Part shown: piece by piece, positions 48,069 to 57,006 of the stretch | How positions within the stretch are numbered: the first letter of the stretch is position 1 | Layout: each line of letters starts with the position of its first letter | Assembly (NCBI RefSeq): GCF_003994235.2 | Contig: NZ_RYFG02000120.1 | Coordinates: 155,564 to 219,563 of the forward strand | DNA: 64,000 nt | Source: Candidatus Methylobacter oryzae | GTDB taxonomy: Bacteria > Pseudomonadota > Gammaproteobacteria > Methylococcales > Methylomonadaceae | Direction: 5' to 3' | Program-made: the position numbers and the translations under genes | The notes under the pieces: model-generated | What the model saw: only the letters and a program-made list of their open reading frames with translations | What the model was told of the DNA's origin: nothing | Databases searched by the model: none

Positions 48069-51000
48069 ATGCATAACCAGCAAATATTGGAACAAATAAA
48101 AGCCAGGATTTCGGAACTGTCCGGGCAGTCTTCGGACGATTCCGGCAGCAGGCAAAATGCGCAGCCGGTTGCCGGAAACGGCAAAAACGCGGCAACCGCT
48201 CCCCAACCGATAGCCATCATCGGCCTTTCCGGCTATTTGCCTAAAAGCCGATCCGTACAGGATTTTTGGCGGGCGCTGGATAACGACGAGGCATTATTGG
48301 AAGAGATTCCACAAAGCCGTTTCGATTGGCAAAAGCATTACGATCCCAACGCTGCGGATGCGATGAAAAGCCATAGCAAATGGGGCGGCTTCATACCGGA
48401 TATTCGCGGTTTCGACGCGCGTTTTTTCCGGATGCTGCCGAACGATGCCAAACATCTGGACCCGAGACAACGGCTGTTGCTGATGTCGGTATACCATACT
48501 CTGGAAGATGCCGGTTACGCGCCCGAGTCCTTGCGCAAAACGCGCACCGGGATTTTTGTCGGCGCGGAGGAAAACGAATACGTTAAATTATCACAATGGA
48601 ATAAAACGCAAAGCGAGGGCATCGGCAATGCGCCCAGCATGATTGCGAATCAGGTTTCCTATTTTTTCGACTGGCGCGGCCCTAGCGAATACATGAACAC
48701 CATGTGTTCCGGCGGGGCCGTAGCCATTCACCGGGCGATGGCTTCGTTGCGTTCCGGCGAGTGCAACCAAGCCGTGGCCGGGGTTGCCAACCTGCTGTTG
48801 CGGCCTGAGACCTTCATCTCGTTGTCCGCGATGGGGCAAATGAGCACCAGCCGTTCGATAAACTCTTTCGGCCGGGATGCCGGCGGTTATCTGCCCGCCG
48901 AAGGCGTCGCCAGTATTTTGTTAAAACCTTTGGCGCAAGCGGAAGCGGACGGCGATGCAATTTATGCGGTACTGAAACATAGCGCCGTCAATTTCAACGG
49001 CCAAGGCGGCATGTCTATTGCCTCGCCGAATATTGCTTCGCATACCGAATTGATTTTGCAGTGTTATCGCGAAGCGGGCATAGACCCGCGTAACCTGGAG
49101 TATATCGAAGCTCAGGGCATGGCAAATCCGGTAACGGATATTGCCGAATGGTCCGCGTTTAACCGCGCTTTACAAACGCTGGCTCAACAGCAAAATGTCG
49201 GCTTAAAGGACGGCTACTGCACGGTAAGTACGCTGAAGCCGACGCTCGGGCATATGCAGTCCGCCTCTGCGTTCGGCGCATTGTTCAAGATTATCCGCAG
49301 CTTCGATACCGATACGATACATAAAATCCGCGATTTTCGCCACAGCAGTCCCGATATAGAAAGCAAACACCAACCCTGCCGACTGGCGACCGAAAACCAG
49401 CCTTGGCCGCCGCAAGCGCAACCGCGCTTGGCCGGTCTCCATTCTTACGGTTCAGGCGGCAATAACGCGCATTTACTGCTTGAAGAATACCGGCCGAAAC
49501 AGACCCAAGCCGCCGTTCGGGACAACTTGCAGGTATTGCCGTTCTCCGCGCAAACGCAGCATCAATGCCGCGAGCTGATAGCGGAGTTTTTGGCCGCCGT
49601 GCGGCAACATCCCGAATATACGCCGACTTCAATCGCATACACCTTGCAGGCCGGCAGGGATGCAATGAATATCCGCGTGGCTTTTGTTTCGGCAAGCCGC
49701 GAGCAATGGATTCAACAGGCGGAAGCTTATCTCGGCAAGCGGCCGCAAAATGATGTGTTTGAAGGCGTAGCCGATAGCGCAAAGGCTTCCGGCTGTGCGG
49801 ATACCGATCCGTATACCGTCGCACAAAGCTGGGTACGCGGGCAAAAACAATTTAAGAATGCTGGTAAGCAGGCGCGTCTCCACCTTCCGACTTACCCTTT
49901 CGAGCTGACGGACTACTGGTTGGACGATGCGCAGGCTGTAGCAAGCGAACCGGAAGCTAATCCGATAGAAAACGCGTCTTGCCGGAATAAAAAACCACCT
50001 CAACAGAAGGACACAAGAATGAATGCAAGCCCCGAAATAATCCAAGGCGAAAAAAGCGCAGGCGAGAAAGCTGCTGAGCTGTTTACTTATTGCGCCGAAA
50101 CCAGCGACCAGGATTTTCACGAGGATTACCTGACGTTTTGTCCGTTTCCGGAGCGCATTCCGGGTTTCTCGATGACGCGGGTGTTTTTGAATCCCAAAAA
50201 ATATCGTACGGAAATGGCCTTGATTCAGCGCAAACAGATTGAAATGCGCCAAGTGCTGTTCTTCAAGGAAGACTTTACGCAAATTCGGAACTTGTTGGAC
50301 ATCGGTTGCGGGCACGGCACCGATGTGATCCAGATTGCCAACTATTATCCTCATATTCACACCGACGGTTTTACTATTACCAAGGCGCAGGCCGATCTGG
50401 GCAATCATCGCATCGCCCAAAAAGGTCTCAGCGGGCAAGCGCGCATATTTAACCACGACAGTTCCAAAGTGAAATTTCCGCGAAACGATTACGACGTGAT
50501 TATCGGTTTTGAAGTAAGTTGTCTTGTGGCGGACAAGGAGGGTTTGTTCGGCAACATCGAATCTTCCTTGAGGAATCACGGCCGGGTCTTATTGATGGAT
50601 TTTATCGCCAATTTGCATGGCGCGATCGAAGATCCCGGCATCGATATTTATATCCCCACGCAGGAACAATGGGTTAAGACGCTGGCGAAACATCATTTGG
50701 TGATCGATGAGATCATCGATGTGTCGCCGCAAATCGCCAATTTTCAGTACGATCCCGAGCATGAAAACAATGTAAAAGACTGCCCCAAAGTCGTACGCGA
50801 TTCCTGGAGAAATTACGCTAATAACGCTATTGCGATCGAACGGGGCTGGCTGAGTTATATGCTGTTCCGCTTGCGTAAAGACCTTTACGCCAATGTCGCG
50901 GAGCTGGAACAGTTCAATTTGGCCAAACTGCGCGCGCCGAAGCCGTACCCGGTTGCGTTGCAGGAAATGCTTGAATTAAGCCACGTGCCCTATCCGATTT

Positions 51001-51650
51001 TGGATGAAAGCCTGCTGGCGGACGCTTATCCCGATGAACGGCCGTCTGCCGCAAACCCGGGTTCCGCGTCATTGAACCGTTTCGCATTGCTGAAAACCAA
51101 GCTTGCAGGGATCTTCGAAGCGGCTTTGTCATTGCCTCAGGGCGAACTGGAACGGACCGAAACGTTCCATGACCTGGGGATTTCATCGATTAATTCGGTG
51201 GAACTGCTGCAAGCGATTAACGGCGAGTTCGAGCTCACATTACCGACCAGTTTGATTTTTGCGCATAACACGCTGGATTCGCTGACCCGCTATCTGGAAA
51301 CCTATCTGAGCGAGCACCAACCGCAACAGCTGGAAAAACTCCAAAATGCGCTGCCGGTAACCCTGTCCGCAACTATCGTTGCAAATCCTTTAGCGGACAA
51401 GCTGCTGGCGCTGTTTGTCAACAGTTTGGCGTTATCAACGGAAAGCCTGTCGGCGGATGACAAGTTCAACGAGCTGGGGCTGACTTCCATCAATGCGGTG
51501 GAACTGATGCAGGCTATCAACGCCGAATTTCAGCTTACGTTGCCGACCAGCGTGATGTTTGAATGCAATTCCTTGGCTGCACTTACCGACTATCTCGCTG
51601 CTTTGGGGGTTAGCGTGGCGGGCGGCGCTCAAAAAAAAAGCCTGAACTAA
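48069..51650 (+). CDS. Trans-AT PKS: KS0-OMT-ACP-ACP
   Basis: 1193-residue non-elongating PKS protein. ATG 48069 has AGGA five bases before it. The KS at 48205-49490 has Cys 48705 in the odd context NTMCSGGAV and Gln (49113, EAQGMANPV) in place of the HGTGT histidine, so it should transfer but not extend. The methyltransferase at 50070-50930 is of a different family from the others here: SAM motif DIGCGHGTD at 50298, and no NVLHAT or NE dyad, suggesting O-methylation. Two tandem ACPs (serines 51186 and 51486) read GISSIN and GLTSIN, without the usual Asp before the serine. The stop is 11 codons past an A9 run (51631-51639) after which the -1 frame continues into the next KS, so this protein and the next may be one polypeptide of about 2.2k residues. 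Confidence 0.94.
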   Translation: MHNQQILEQIKARISELSGQSSDDSGSRQNAQPVAGNGKNAATAPQPIAIIGLSGYLPKSRSVQDFWRALDNDEALLEEIPQSRFDWQKHYDPNAADAMKSHSKWGGFIPDIRGFDARFFRMLPNDAKHLDPRQRLLLMSVYHTLEDAGYAPESLRKTRTGIFVGAEENEYVKLSQWNKTQSEGIGNAPSMIANQVSYFFDWRGPSEYMNTMCSGGAVAIHRAMASLRSGECNQAVAGVANLLLRPETFISLSAMGQMSTSRSINSFGRDAGGYLPAEGVASILLKPLAQAEADGDAIYAVLKHSAVNFNGQGGMSIASPNIASHTELILQCYREAGIDPRNLEYIEAQGMANPVTDIAEWSAFNRALQTLAQQQNVGLKDGYCTVSTLKPTLGHMQSASAFGALFKIIRSFDTDTIHKIRDFRHSSPDIESKHQPCRLATENQPWPPQAQPRLAGLHSYGSGGNNAHLLLEEYRPKQTQAAVRDNLQVLPFSAQTQHQCRELIAEFLAAVRQHPEYTPTSIAYTLQAGRDAMNIRVAFVSASREQWIQQAEAYLGKRPQNDVFEGVADSAKASGCADTDPYTVAQSWVRGQKQFKNAGKQARLHLPTYPFELTDYWLDDAQAVASEPEANPIENASCRNKKPPQQKDTRMNASPEIIQGEKSAGEKAAELFTYCAETSDQDFHEDYLTFCPFPERIPGFSMTRVFLNPKKYRTEMALIQRKQIEMRQVLFFKEDFTQIRNLLDIGCGHGTDVIQIANYYPHIHTDGFTITKAQADLGNHRIAQKGLSGQARIFNHDSSKVKFPRNDYDVIIGFEVSCLVADKEGLFGNIESSLRNHGRVLLMDFIANLHGAIEDPGIDIYIPTQEQWVKTLAKHHLVIDEIIDVSPQIANFQYDPEHENNVKDCPKVVRDSWRNYANNAIAIERGWLSYMLFRLRKDLYANVAELEQFNLAKLRAPKPYPVALQEMLELSHVPYPILDESLLADAYPDERPSAANPGSASLNRFALLKTKLAGIFEAALSLPQGELERTETFHDLGISSINSVELLQAINGEFELTLPTSLIFAHNTLDSLTRYLETYLSEHQPQQLEKLQNALPVTLSATIVANPLADKLLALFVNSLALSTESLSADDKFNELGLTSINAVELMQAINAEFQLTLPTSVMFECNSLAALTDYLAALGVSVAGGAQKKSLN
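48205..51610 (+). other. O-methylation module KS0-OMT-ACP-ACP
   Basis: Modules of KS0 and OMT without extension are known in trans-AT systems, where they methylate a hydroxyl made upstream. Here the hydroxyl could come from the KR of the preceding module (beta-OH) or from the upstream luciferase-like monooxygenase. The twin ACPs may increase throughput. Substrate position is inferred. Confidence 0.8.
51631..51639 (+). other. A9 slippery run: possible -1 frameshift joining KS0-OMT-ACP-ACP to KS-ACP-TE
   Basis: In the upstream frame the run reads CAA AAA AAA AGC, giving a perfect A_AAA_AAA slip site. After a -1 shift, translation would continue as KKPELKTREGASGKIAVIGM into the full KS N-terminus of the next frame. 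That frame has no ATG, GTG or TTG between its stop at 51611 and ATG 51692, and starting at 51692 removes the conserved KIAVIG strand of the KS. A GGGAGGGGG stretch at 51657-51665 could instead drive reinitiation, at a rare ATT (51677) or poorly spaced ATG 51692. A homopolymer sequencing error is the third option. Confidence 0.6.
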
Positions 51651-51691
51651 AGACCCGGGAGGGGGCATCCGGCAAAATTGCCGTCATCGGC

Positions 51692-54600
51692 ATGGCTTGC
51701 CGGTCTGCTGGCGCATCGAATCCCGGTGAATTTTGGCAACTGATGCAACAGGGAAAAGATTGCATTGACAGCATCCGGGAACAAAGCTGGCTCGATTTTT
51801 TTGCCGCGCACTCGCAAACGCCGGTTCCGCTACGTTACGGGCAAATGCAACGCAAAGAACATTTCGATGCCGCGTTTTTCGGCATCGCTCAGGATGACGC
51901 GGCAGCAATGGATTTTCCTCAACGGGTGCTGTTGGAAGAAACTTACAAAGCGCTTGAAGATGCCGGGATAGCACCGTCGTCGCTGCAAAAACAGCCGGTA
52001 GGCGTTTTTATCGGCAGCGTTGGCGGCGGCGAGCAAGCTGCCCATAGTTTACTAGGTACGGACACCGGGGCATTGTCGTCGCATATCGCCTATTTTTTGG
52101 ATTTGAAAGGTCCCGCGTTGACGATCAATACTGCGTGTTCTTCGTCATTGATGGCAATGGACGTGGCCTGCCAGTATTTGCGCAGCGGCAAAATCGACTT
52201 GGCGATAGTCGGAGGAGCCACCGTTTATACCGATCCGCGCGCGTTCATTATGATGAATAATGCCGGCATACTGTCGCCGACGGCCGCTTGCCGTCCGTTC
52301 GATAACAACGCCGACGGCATGATCGTCGGGGACGGTACGGGCGTGGTGATATTGAAACGCCTGGACGATGCCAAGCGCGACCAAGACCCGATTCATGGCG
52401 TCATTGCGGCAATAGGCAGTAACCAGAACGGGCAAACGGCAGGCAGGACCGTGCCCAGTTATTTGTCGCAAAGCCAATTGCAGTCATCGCTTTACCGGGA
52501 CAATCGCATTAATGTGGAAGATATTCAGTATATTGAGGCGCACGGCACCGCAACGAAACTGGGCGATGCGATTGAGGTCGATGCGTTAAAGCATAGCTTT
52601 CAACAATTTACCGATAAAAAACATTATTGCGCAATCGGTTCGGTCAAGGCCAATATCGGCCACACGACGGCGGCGTCCGGGGTGCTGAGCGTTATCAAGG
52701 TGTTGCTGGGTTTCCGGCATCGGTTGATTCCGCCTTCGCTGAACTTTGAACGTTGCAATGAATATATCGATTTTGAAAACACTCCCTTTTATGTCAATAC
52801 AACGTTGCAGGAATGGCCGGGCAATGCGGTCAAACCGCGTATGGCCGCGGTAACGTCGCTCGGACACGGCGGCACTAATGTGCATGCGGTGCTGGAGGAG
52901 TATCTGCCTGATTCGGTCTTGTCCCAAGCGGCGCAACCCGAAGCTTTTTTAATTCCGCTTTCGGCAAAGACGCCGGAGAGTTTGGCGGCATATGCGACGA
53001 GGCTGGCGCTGTTTATCCGGCAAAACGCCACGCTGGACTTGAATGCGTTGGCTTACACGTTGCAGGTCGGCAGGGAACGCTTGCAGTACAGAAGTATTTT
53101 TCAGGTAAAAACGCTTAAAGAACTGGCCGCGAAACTGGAATGGCTTGGCCGCGGCGGCGCACGGGATGAACGGCCTGAAAATTATTGGCAGGGCGAAGGC
53201 AAAGTGCGGAATCGAGCCTATCCGGAGCAAAGCTTCGAGTCAGGGCCATTGGCTACGCTTGCCGAACATTGGGCCGGCGGAGACAACATCAACTGGCAAG
53301 CACTGTACAGCGAAGATAAGCCGCAACGGCTGCACCTGCCTACTTATGTATTTGCCAAGACCGGCAATATCGGCTGTTCGGAAAAAAAACAGGAAGCAGC
53401 AAAGGAAGAGGAAGCAGCAAAGGAAGAGAAAGCAGCAAAGGAAGAGAAAGCGTCAAAAGAACAACAGTTGGAACTGCTGCTGAAAAAAATACTGGCGCAT
53501 CAATTGGATTGCCCGGTTCAGCAAATCGATAGCCGGAGAAACTTTTTCGAGTTGGGTTTAACTTCGTTGGGACTGGTGAATATGCTGAAGTCGCTGGAAC
53601 AACTGACCGGCAAGAAGATCGCTTCGAGTATAGTGTTCGAATACAGCAGTATTGAGCGCTTGGAGGCCTACTTAACCAAAAATCACACCGATATTGTTGA
53701 TCGGGCTGAGTTTGCGGATTGCACGGCACTGATAAAAAGCTCAGTTTTCAGTCAGCCCAGCGCCCGTTTTCCCGAACTCATCCTGCTGAATGAAAACGGC
53801 AGGGGACAACCGGTGTTTTGGTTTCATGGCGGACTGGGCGGAGTGCAGCCTTACCATATCCTGGCGGAAGTGTGCGAACGCCCTTTTTACGGGATTCAGG
53901 CCAAAGGCTGGATCAGCAAGCAGCCTGGGATACACGGCGTGCCGGCAATGGCGGCCTATTACATTCAGGCCATGCAATCCGTCCAGCCGGCAGGACCTTA
54001 CGATCTGGGCGGCTATTCGTTAGGCGGGCTTATCGCCTACGAAGTCACCCGGCAGTTACAGGAGCGGGGCGAATCGGTAGCGACTATCGCGATGTTGGAT
54101 ACTTTCGATACTACCGGGATTAAGGATGTTAAGCATTCAGCCAAAAACGATTTTTTGCAGGCCGTCAATATTGCGCTGCAAACCACAGTCATGCAAAACC
54201 CTGAAGCCTTTTCCTCGACATTGATTCATCGCGATCAACTGGATGTTTCGTTAAGCGATGAAGCTTTTTTGCAGCAATTGCTGGATTTAGCGAAAACTCG
54301 CGGTTTGCCTTATAGCGAAGAGCAAATGTATGAGCTGATTCATAAACAATCCAAGGTTCAAACGGCTCATGAAGCGCATCGCTACCGGATGCTGCCGCTG
54401 GCCGCAGCCGAGTCGGTCGATTGCTATTATTTTCGTAATAAAAACGGCTTATATATGGGCGAGTTGGAGCCTTATTTCACACTCGTGGGCTATGAGTACG
54501 ACCTTGATAAAAAGAAGCACTGGCAAATCTGGCAGGAATATCTTCCTCATTTTTCGATAGTGGATATGGATGCGTCCAATCACTTGGTCTTTTTGTCGGA

Positions 54601-54730
54601 ACCCGACGTCTGCAATTCGTTAATCGATTTTTTCCGTGTCTTGTATTCCGAGGCTGGAATGACGCCTGAGTTTTTCCGGTCTTTTCAGCAGCGGACAATC
54701 GAAAAGCACGGCGTATTGAGCAATGAATAA
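51692..54730 (+). CDS. Terminal trans-AT PKS: KS-ACP-thioesterase
   Basis: Last PKS protein, at least 1012 residues. The first ATG in frame is 51692, but the conserved KS start (KIAVIGMACR) is encoded from 51674, so the true N-terminus is probably upstream or fused to the preceding protein. KS Cys 52136 (TACSSS), His 52541 in HGTATKLG (Gly to Ala beside it), TNIGH-like ANIGH: probably active. After a Lys/Glu-rich repeat linker (53393-53464) comes an ACP (serine 53564, GLTSLG) and a C-terminal alpha/beta-hydrolase thioesterase at about 53760-54730, with nucleophile Ser 54017 in GGYSLGG, Asp 54098 and His 54581. The TE should release the finished chain as an acid or macrolactone. This marks the end of the assembly line. 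Confidence 0.93.
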   Translation: MACRSAGASNPGEFWQLMQQGKDCIDSIREQSWLDFFAAHSQTPVPLRYGQMQRKEHFDAAFFGIAQDDAAAMDFPQRVLLEETYKALEDAGIAPSSLQKQPVGVFIGSVGGGEQAAHSLLGTDTGALSSHIAYFLDLKGPALTINTACSSSLMAMDVACQYLRSGKIDLAIVGGATVYTDPRAFIMMNNAGILSPTAACRPFDNNADGMIVGDGTGVVILKRLDDAKRDQDPIHGVIAAIGSNQNGQTAGRTVPSYLSQSQLQSSLYRDNRINVEDIQYIEAHGTATKLGDAIEVDALKHSFQQFTDKKHYCAIGSVKANIGHTTAASGVLSVIKVLLGFRHRLIPPSLNFERCNEYIDFENTPFYVNTTLQEWPGNAVKPRMAAVTSLGHGGTNVHAVLEEYLPDSVLSQAAQPEAFLIPLSAKTPESLAAYATRLALFIRQNATLDLNALAYTLQVGRERLQYRSIFQVKTLKELAAKLEWLGRGGARDERPENYWQGEGKVRNRAYPEQSFESGPLATLAEHWAGGDNINWQALYSEDKPQRLHLPTYVFAKTGNIGCSEKKQEAAKEEEAAKEEKAAKEEKASKEQQLELLLKKILAHQLDCPVQQIDSRRNFFELGLTSLGLVNMLKSLEQLTGKKIASSIVFEYSSIERLEAYLTKNHTDIVDRAEFADCTALIKSSVFSQPSARFPELILLNENGRGQPVFWFHGGLGGVQPYHILAEVCERPFYGIQAKGWISKQPGIHGVPAMAAYYIQAMQSVQPAGPYDLGGYSLGGLIAYEVTRQLQERGESVATIAMLDTFDTTGIKDVKHSAKNDFLQAVNIALQTTVMQNPEAFSSTLIHRDQLDVSLSDEAFLQQLLDLAKTRGLPYSEEQMYELIHKQSKVQTAHEAHRYRMLPLAAAESVDCYYFRNKNGLYMGELEPYFTLVGYEYDLDKKKHWQIWQEYLPHFSIVDMDASNHLVFLSEPDVCNSLIDFFRVLYSEAGMTPEFFRSFQQRTIEKHGVLSNE
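53393..53464 (+). repeat. 18-bp coding minisatellite, four units
   Basis: Units at 53393, 53411, 53429 and 53447 (first three nearly identical, fourth diverged) encode AAKEE-type hexapeptides forming a charged, probably helical linker between the post-KS region and the ACP. Because the unit length is a multiple of three, copy number could vary among strains without breaking the frame. Confidence 0.9.
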
Positions 54731-54798
54731 TCAATTGATGTTATGCAGTCGAATAATACAGCGTTTTTAAATTCGGTTAATTACTAAGGTTAAGTAAC

Positions 54799-54842
54799 GG
54801 AGTGCAAGCTTTGCTTGCCAGCGCAGGCGAAGCCTGCACTCC
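54799..54842. repeat. Imperfect 20-bp inverted repeat (GGAGTGCAGGCTTCGCCTGC type)
   Basis: Arms match at 17 of 20 positions with a 4-nt loop. It lies 68 bp after the final PKS stop. It could fold in mRNA, but no T-run follows, so it is listed as a REP-like repeat rather than a terminator. Confidence 0.75.
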
Positions 54843-54905
54843 AGCGGAAATAACAACATACTCTTTAACAGTATGAGTAACTCATTTAAATTGAAAACGC
54901 TGTAA

Positions 54906-55045
54906 GTCCACGAAAAGCACGAAAAAAAACGGCGGCCTGCCTGTCCTGAGTGTCGTCGAGGGTAATGTGAAGAATGTCCGGCATTACATCGTAAGCTTGG
55001 ATCATTCCACTCTATTTTTTCGTGGCTTTCGTGCTTTTCGTGGAC
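54906..55045. repeat. 140-bp element with perfect 19-bp inverted ends
   Basis: GTCCACGAAAAGCACGAAA at 54906-54924 is perfectly complementary to 55027-55045. It is non-coding and MITE-like. With the repeat at 54799 it fills most of the 404-bp gap between the last PKS and the phosphoesterase gene, in which I see no gene and no confident promoter. Confidence 0.8.
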
Positions 55046-55134
55046 AAATGCGTAACGTCAGTAACTAACAAAATTTACCGTCCCCAATGAAAAAGGGGCA
55101 TATTTTAGATGTTTTTATTTGCTTTGGAGTTGTT

Positions 55135-56715
55135 ATGCGTAAATATGCAATACCCTTGTTAGCGCCGCTTATGTTTTCCGGTTGTGCAAGCCAAATTACC
55201 CCTACGGAATCTCAAGTTTGTACCGGCGCCGAAACGGCAACGACGCGCCTGTTCCTGCAACAGGTATCGGATACCAGCGCTATCGTAAAGTGGCGGGGAG
55301 ACGCCGACAAGCTGTGTGTAGGAGCCGATATGAATCGGCTTAACCTGGAAGTAAAGGCGACTGCAACGGCAGGCGGGCATAAAGAAGCCCTAGTTACCGG
55401 CCTGCTGCCCGACCGGACTTATTACTATTCAGTGGGCGGAGCGATCAAAGCGCCCGCTGACCAATATTTCAAAACCTCGCCCAAACCTGGCAGCCTGCCG
55501 GCTGACGGCAATACGCGCATCTGGATCGTCGGCGACTCCGGCAGCGGCACCGATGAAGATTCCGGTAACGCGGGTAAGGCCGCGGCCGTTCGGGACGGTA
55601 TGCTGAAATATATAAGCAAGCACGGCGGCGAAGCCATCGATATGTTTCTTATGCTGGGCGATAACGCTTACCTGAACGGTAGCGATGCAAACTATCAACA
55701 AGGCGTTTTCGATTTGCATAAGGATTTTTTGAAGAACACAGCCATGTGGTCAACGATAGGCAATCACGAGATGGGCACCGCACGTATCGACTATTGCAAC
55801 ATCAAGGATCGTAACGGCGTTCCGCTTGTACCTTGCGGACAAGTAGTCCGTGACGATCCCGGAGTCAGTTTCTCCGCCGATCCGAATAGTTGGGTCGACG
55901 GCGTTACCCAGGCATCGGGAAGGATGCCTTACCTGGATATTTACAGCTTTCCGGCCAACGGCGAAGTAGGCGGCGTCGCCAGCGGTACGGAGCAGTATTA
56001 TTCCTTTAATCAGGGTAATGTGCATGTTGTGAGCCTCGACAGCCAGCTGAGTGCTCGCGATAACGACCAGCGCGCGGCGATGCGCCAGTGGCTGATAAGC
56101 GATCTTTCCGCCAACAATTTGGATTGGACTATCGTTATCTTTCATCATCCTCCGTACACCAAGGGCGCCAATCACGATTCGGACGATACCGAAAACAATA
56201 TCGTCGATCGTCCTACCTGGGATATCCGCAACGAGTTCGTTCCGGTTTTCGACGAGTATGGCGTCGATCTTGTCTACAGCGGGCATGCCCATACCTATGA
56301 GCGCAGCTATTATCTGCACAATCACACCGGCACTTCCGACACTTACTCTCATAAAGCTTACGCCGAGTTAGTGCAGGGCGATCCCCGGAAGCCGGCTTCA
56401 GGGCAGGGCAGCGAAAGTTATGCGCAATTAAGCCCTGGCAGCGGCGGCATCGATAATCGCGTGGTGTACACGGTGAACGGCAGTTCCGGTAAAGCCAACA
56501 CCGGAGGCGGCGGCATTACGACGGAGGCGGAATGGCTGCAACATCCGGCCCATATTCAGCAGGCTGCCGACACTGCGACTCCCAAACGGCATGGTCTGGC
56601 GGTTTTGGGTTCCGTTATTGTCGATGCATCGAGAACGGCGTTAAAGGCGAGCTTCATTGACGTCAATGGCGAAGTGCTGGATTATTTCACGATCACCCGC
56701 CAGCAAAATCAGTAG
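55135..56715 (+). CDS. Exported metallophosphoesterase lipoprotein, purple acid phosphatase-like
   Basis: 526 residues from ATG 55135, chosen over an ATG 16 codons upstream because GGAG lies five bases before it and a lipoprotein signal follows directly: MRKYAIPLLAPLMFSGC, with lipidated Cys17. An N-terminal fibronectin-III-like beta domain (about 35-120) precedes a calcineurin-like phosphoesterase domain with the metal-binding motifs GDSG, GDNAY, GNHE, FHHPP and GHAHTYERSY in order, the layout of purple acid phosphatases. It should hydrolyse phosphate monoesters outside the cytoplasm, anchored to a membrane. It is on the PKS strand, 404 bp after the TE. With a phosphotransferase in the opposing operon, it is a candidate for dephosphorylating an exported phosphorylated polyketide; it could also be an unrelated phosphate-scavenging enzyme. 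Confidence 0.88.
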   Translation: MRKYAIPLLAPLMFSGCASQITPTESQVCTGAETATTRLFLQQVSDTSAIVKWRGDADKLCVGADMNRLNLEVKATATAGGHKEALVTGLLPDRTYYYSVGGAIKAPADQYFKTSPKPGSLPADGNTRIWIVGDSGSGTDEDSGNAGKAAAVRDGMLKYISKHGGEAIDMFLMLGDNAYLNGSDANYQQGVFDLHKDFLKNTAMWSTIGNHEMGTARIDYCNIKDRNGVPLVPCGQVVRDDPGVSFSADPNSWVDGVTQASGRMPYLDIYSFPANGEVGGVASGTEQYYSFNQGNVHVVSLDSQLSARDNDQRAAMRQWLISDLSANNLDWTIVIFHHPPYTKGANHDSDDTENNIVDRPTWDIRNEFVPVFDEYGVDLVYSGHAHTYERSYYLHNHTGTSDTYSHKAYAELVQGDPRKPASGQGSESYAQLSPGSGGIDNRVVYTVNGSSGKANTGGGGITTEAEWLQHPAHIQQAADTATPKRHGLAVLGSVIVDASRTALKASFIDVNGEVLDYFTITRQQNQ

Positions 56716-56719
56716 CCAA

Positions 56720-56947
56720 GCAAAAAGTTTTTGCGTGCTAGTTCCCAAGCTCTTGCTTGGGAATTCAGTACGGGAAGCTCCAGCTTCCTGGCTCGCAAAG
56801 CTAGAGCTTTGCTCACTGGGTTCCCAAGCGGGAGCTTGGGAACCAGCGTATTTCTTAACTTAATGGCAGTGCTCCGGAGCGTGGGAACGATAGCTGGGTA
56901 CAGTATTTATTATTACTTCCCATTAAGTAGTTCGGCAAAAAGTTTTT
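56720..56947. repeat. Palindromic repeat block flanked by 13-bp direct repeats
   Basis: GCAAAAAGTTTTT occurs at 56720-56732 and 56935-56947. Between them are inverted arms 56741-56763 and 56821-56843 (GTTCCCAAGCTCTTGCTTGG type) and a half-element of the GTTCCCACGC family at about 56871-56890. This fills the gap between the phosphoesterase and TPR genes; no other feature is seen there. Confidence 0.75.
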
Positions 56948-57006
56948 AACAACAAATTTTTATCGGATAAGTCCTTATTAGGATGGTTCAAACTGGAATA
57001 CTCTCT

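Larger units (their letters stand above)
51662..54730 (+). other. Terminal module KS-ACP-TE
   Basis: Final elongation module with no reducing domains, so the last extension should leave a beta-ketone (or its enol) next to the released carboxyl. The unusually short KS-ACP gap is filled by the post-KS linker (LHLPTYVFAK near 53331) and a charged helical stretch. The only in-line release domain in the window is here. Confidence 0.8.

Noticed and set aside
51692..52920. KS of the terminal protein considered inactive because HGTGT reads HGTAT
   Set aside because: The catalytic His and the Cys and NIGH His are all present; the Gly to Ala change does not remove a catalytic residue, so it is not called KS0.
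53393..53464. Short regular repeats considered as CRISPR
   Set aside because: They are contiguous 18-bp units without spacers, in frame in a PKS linker; no cas genes are present.
55087..55134. Upstream ATG for the phosphoesterase (55087)
   Set aside because: It would put 16 residues before the lipoprotein signal and lacks a good ribosome-binding site; ATG 55135 has GGAG at ideal spacing.
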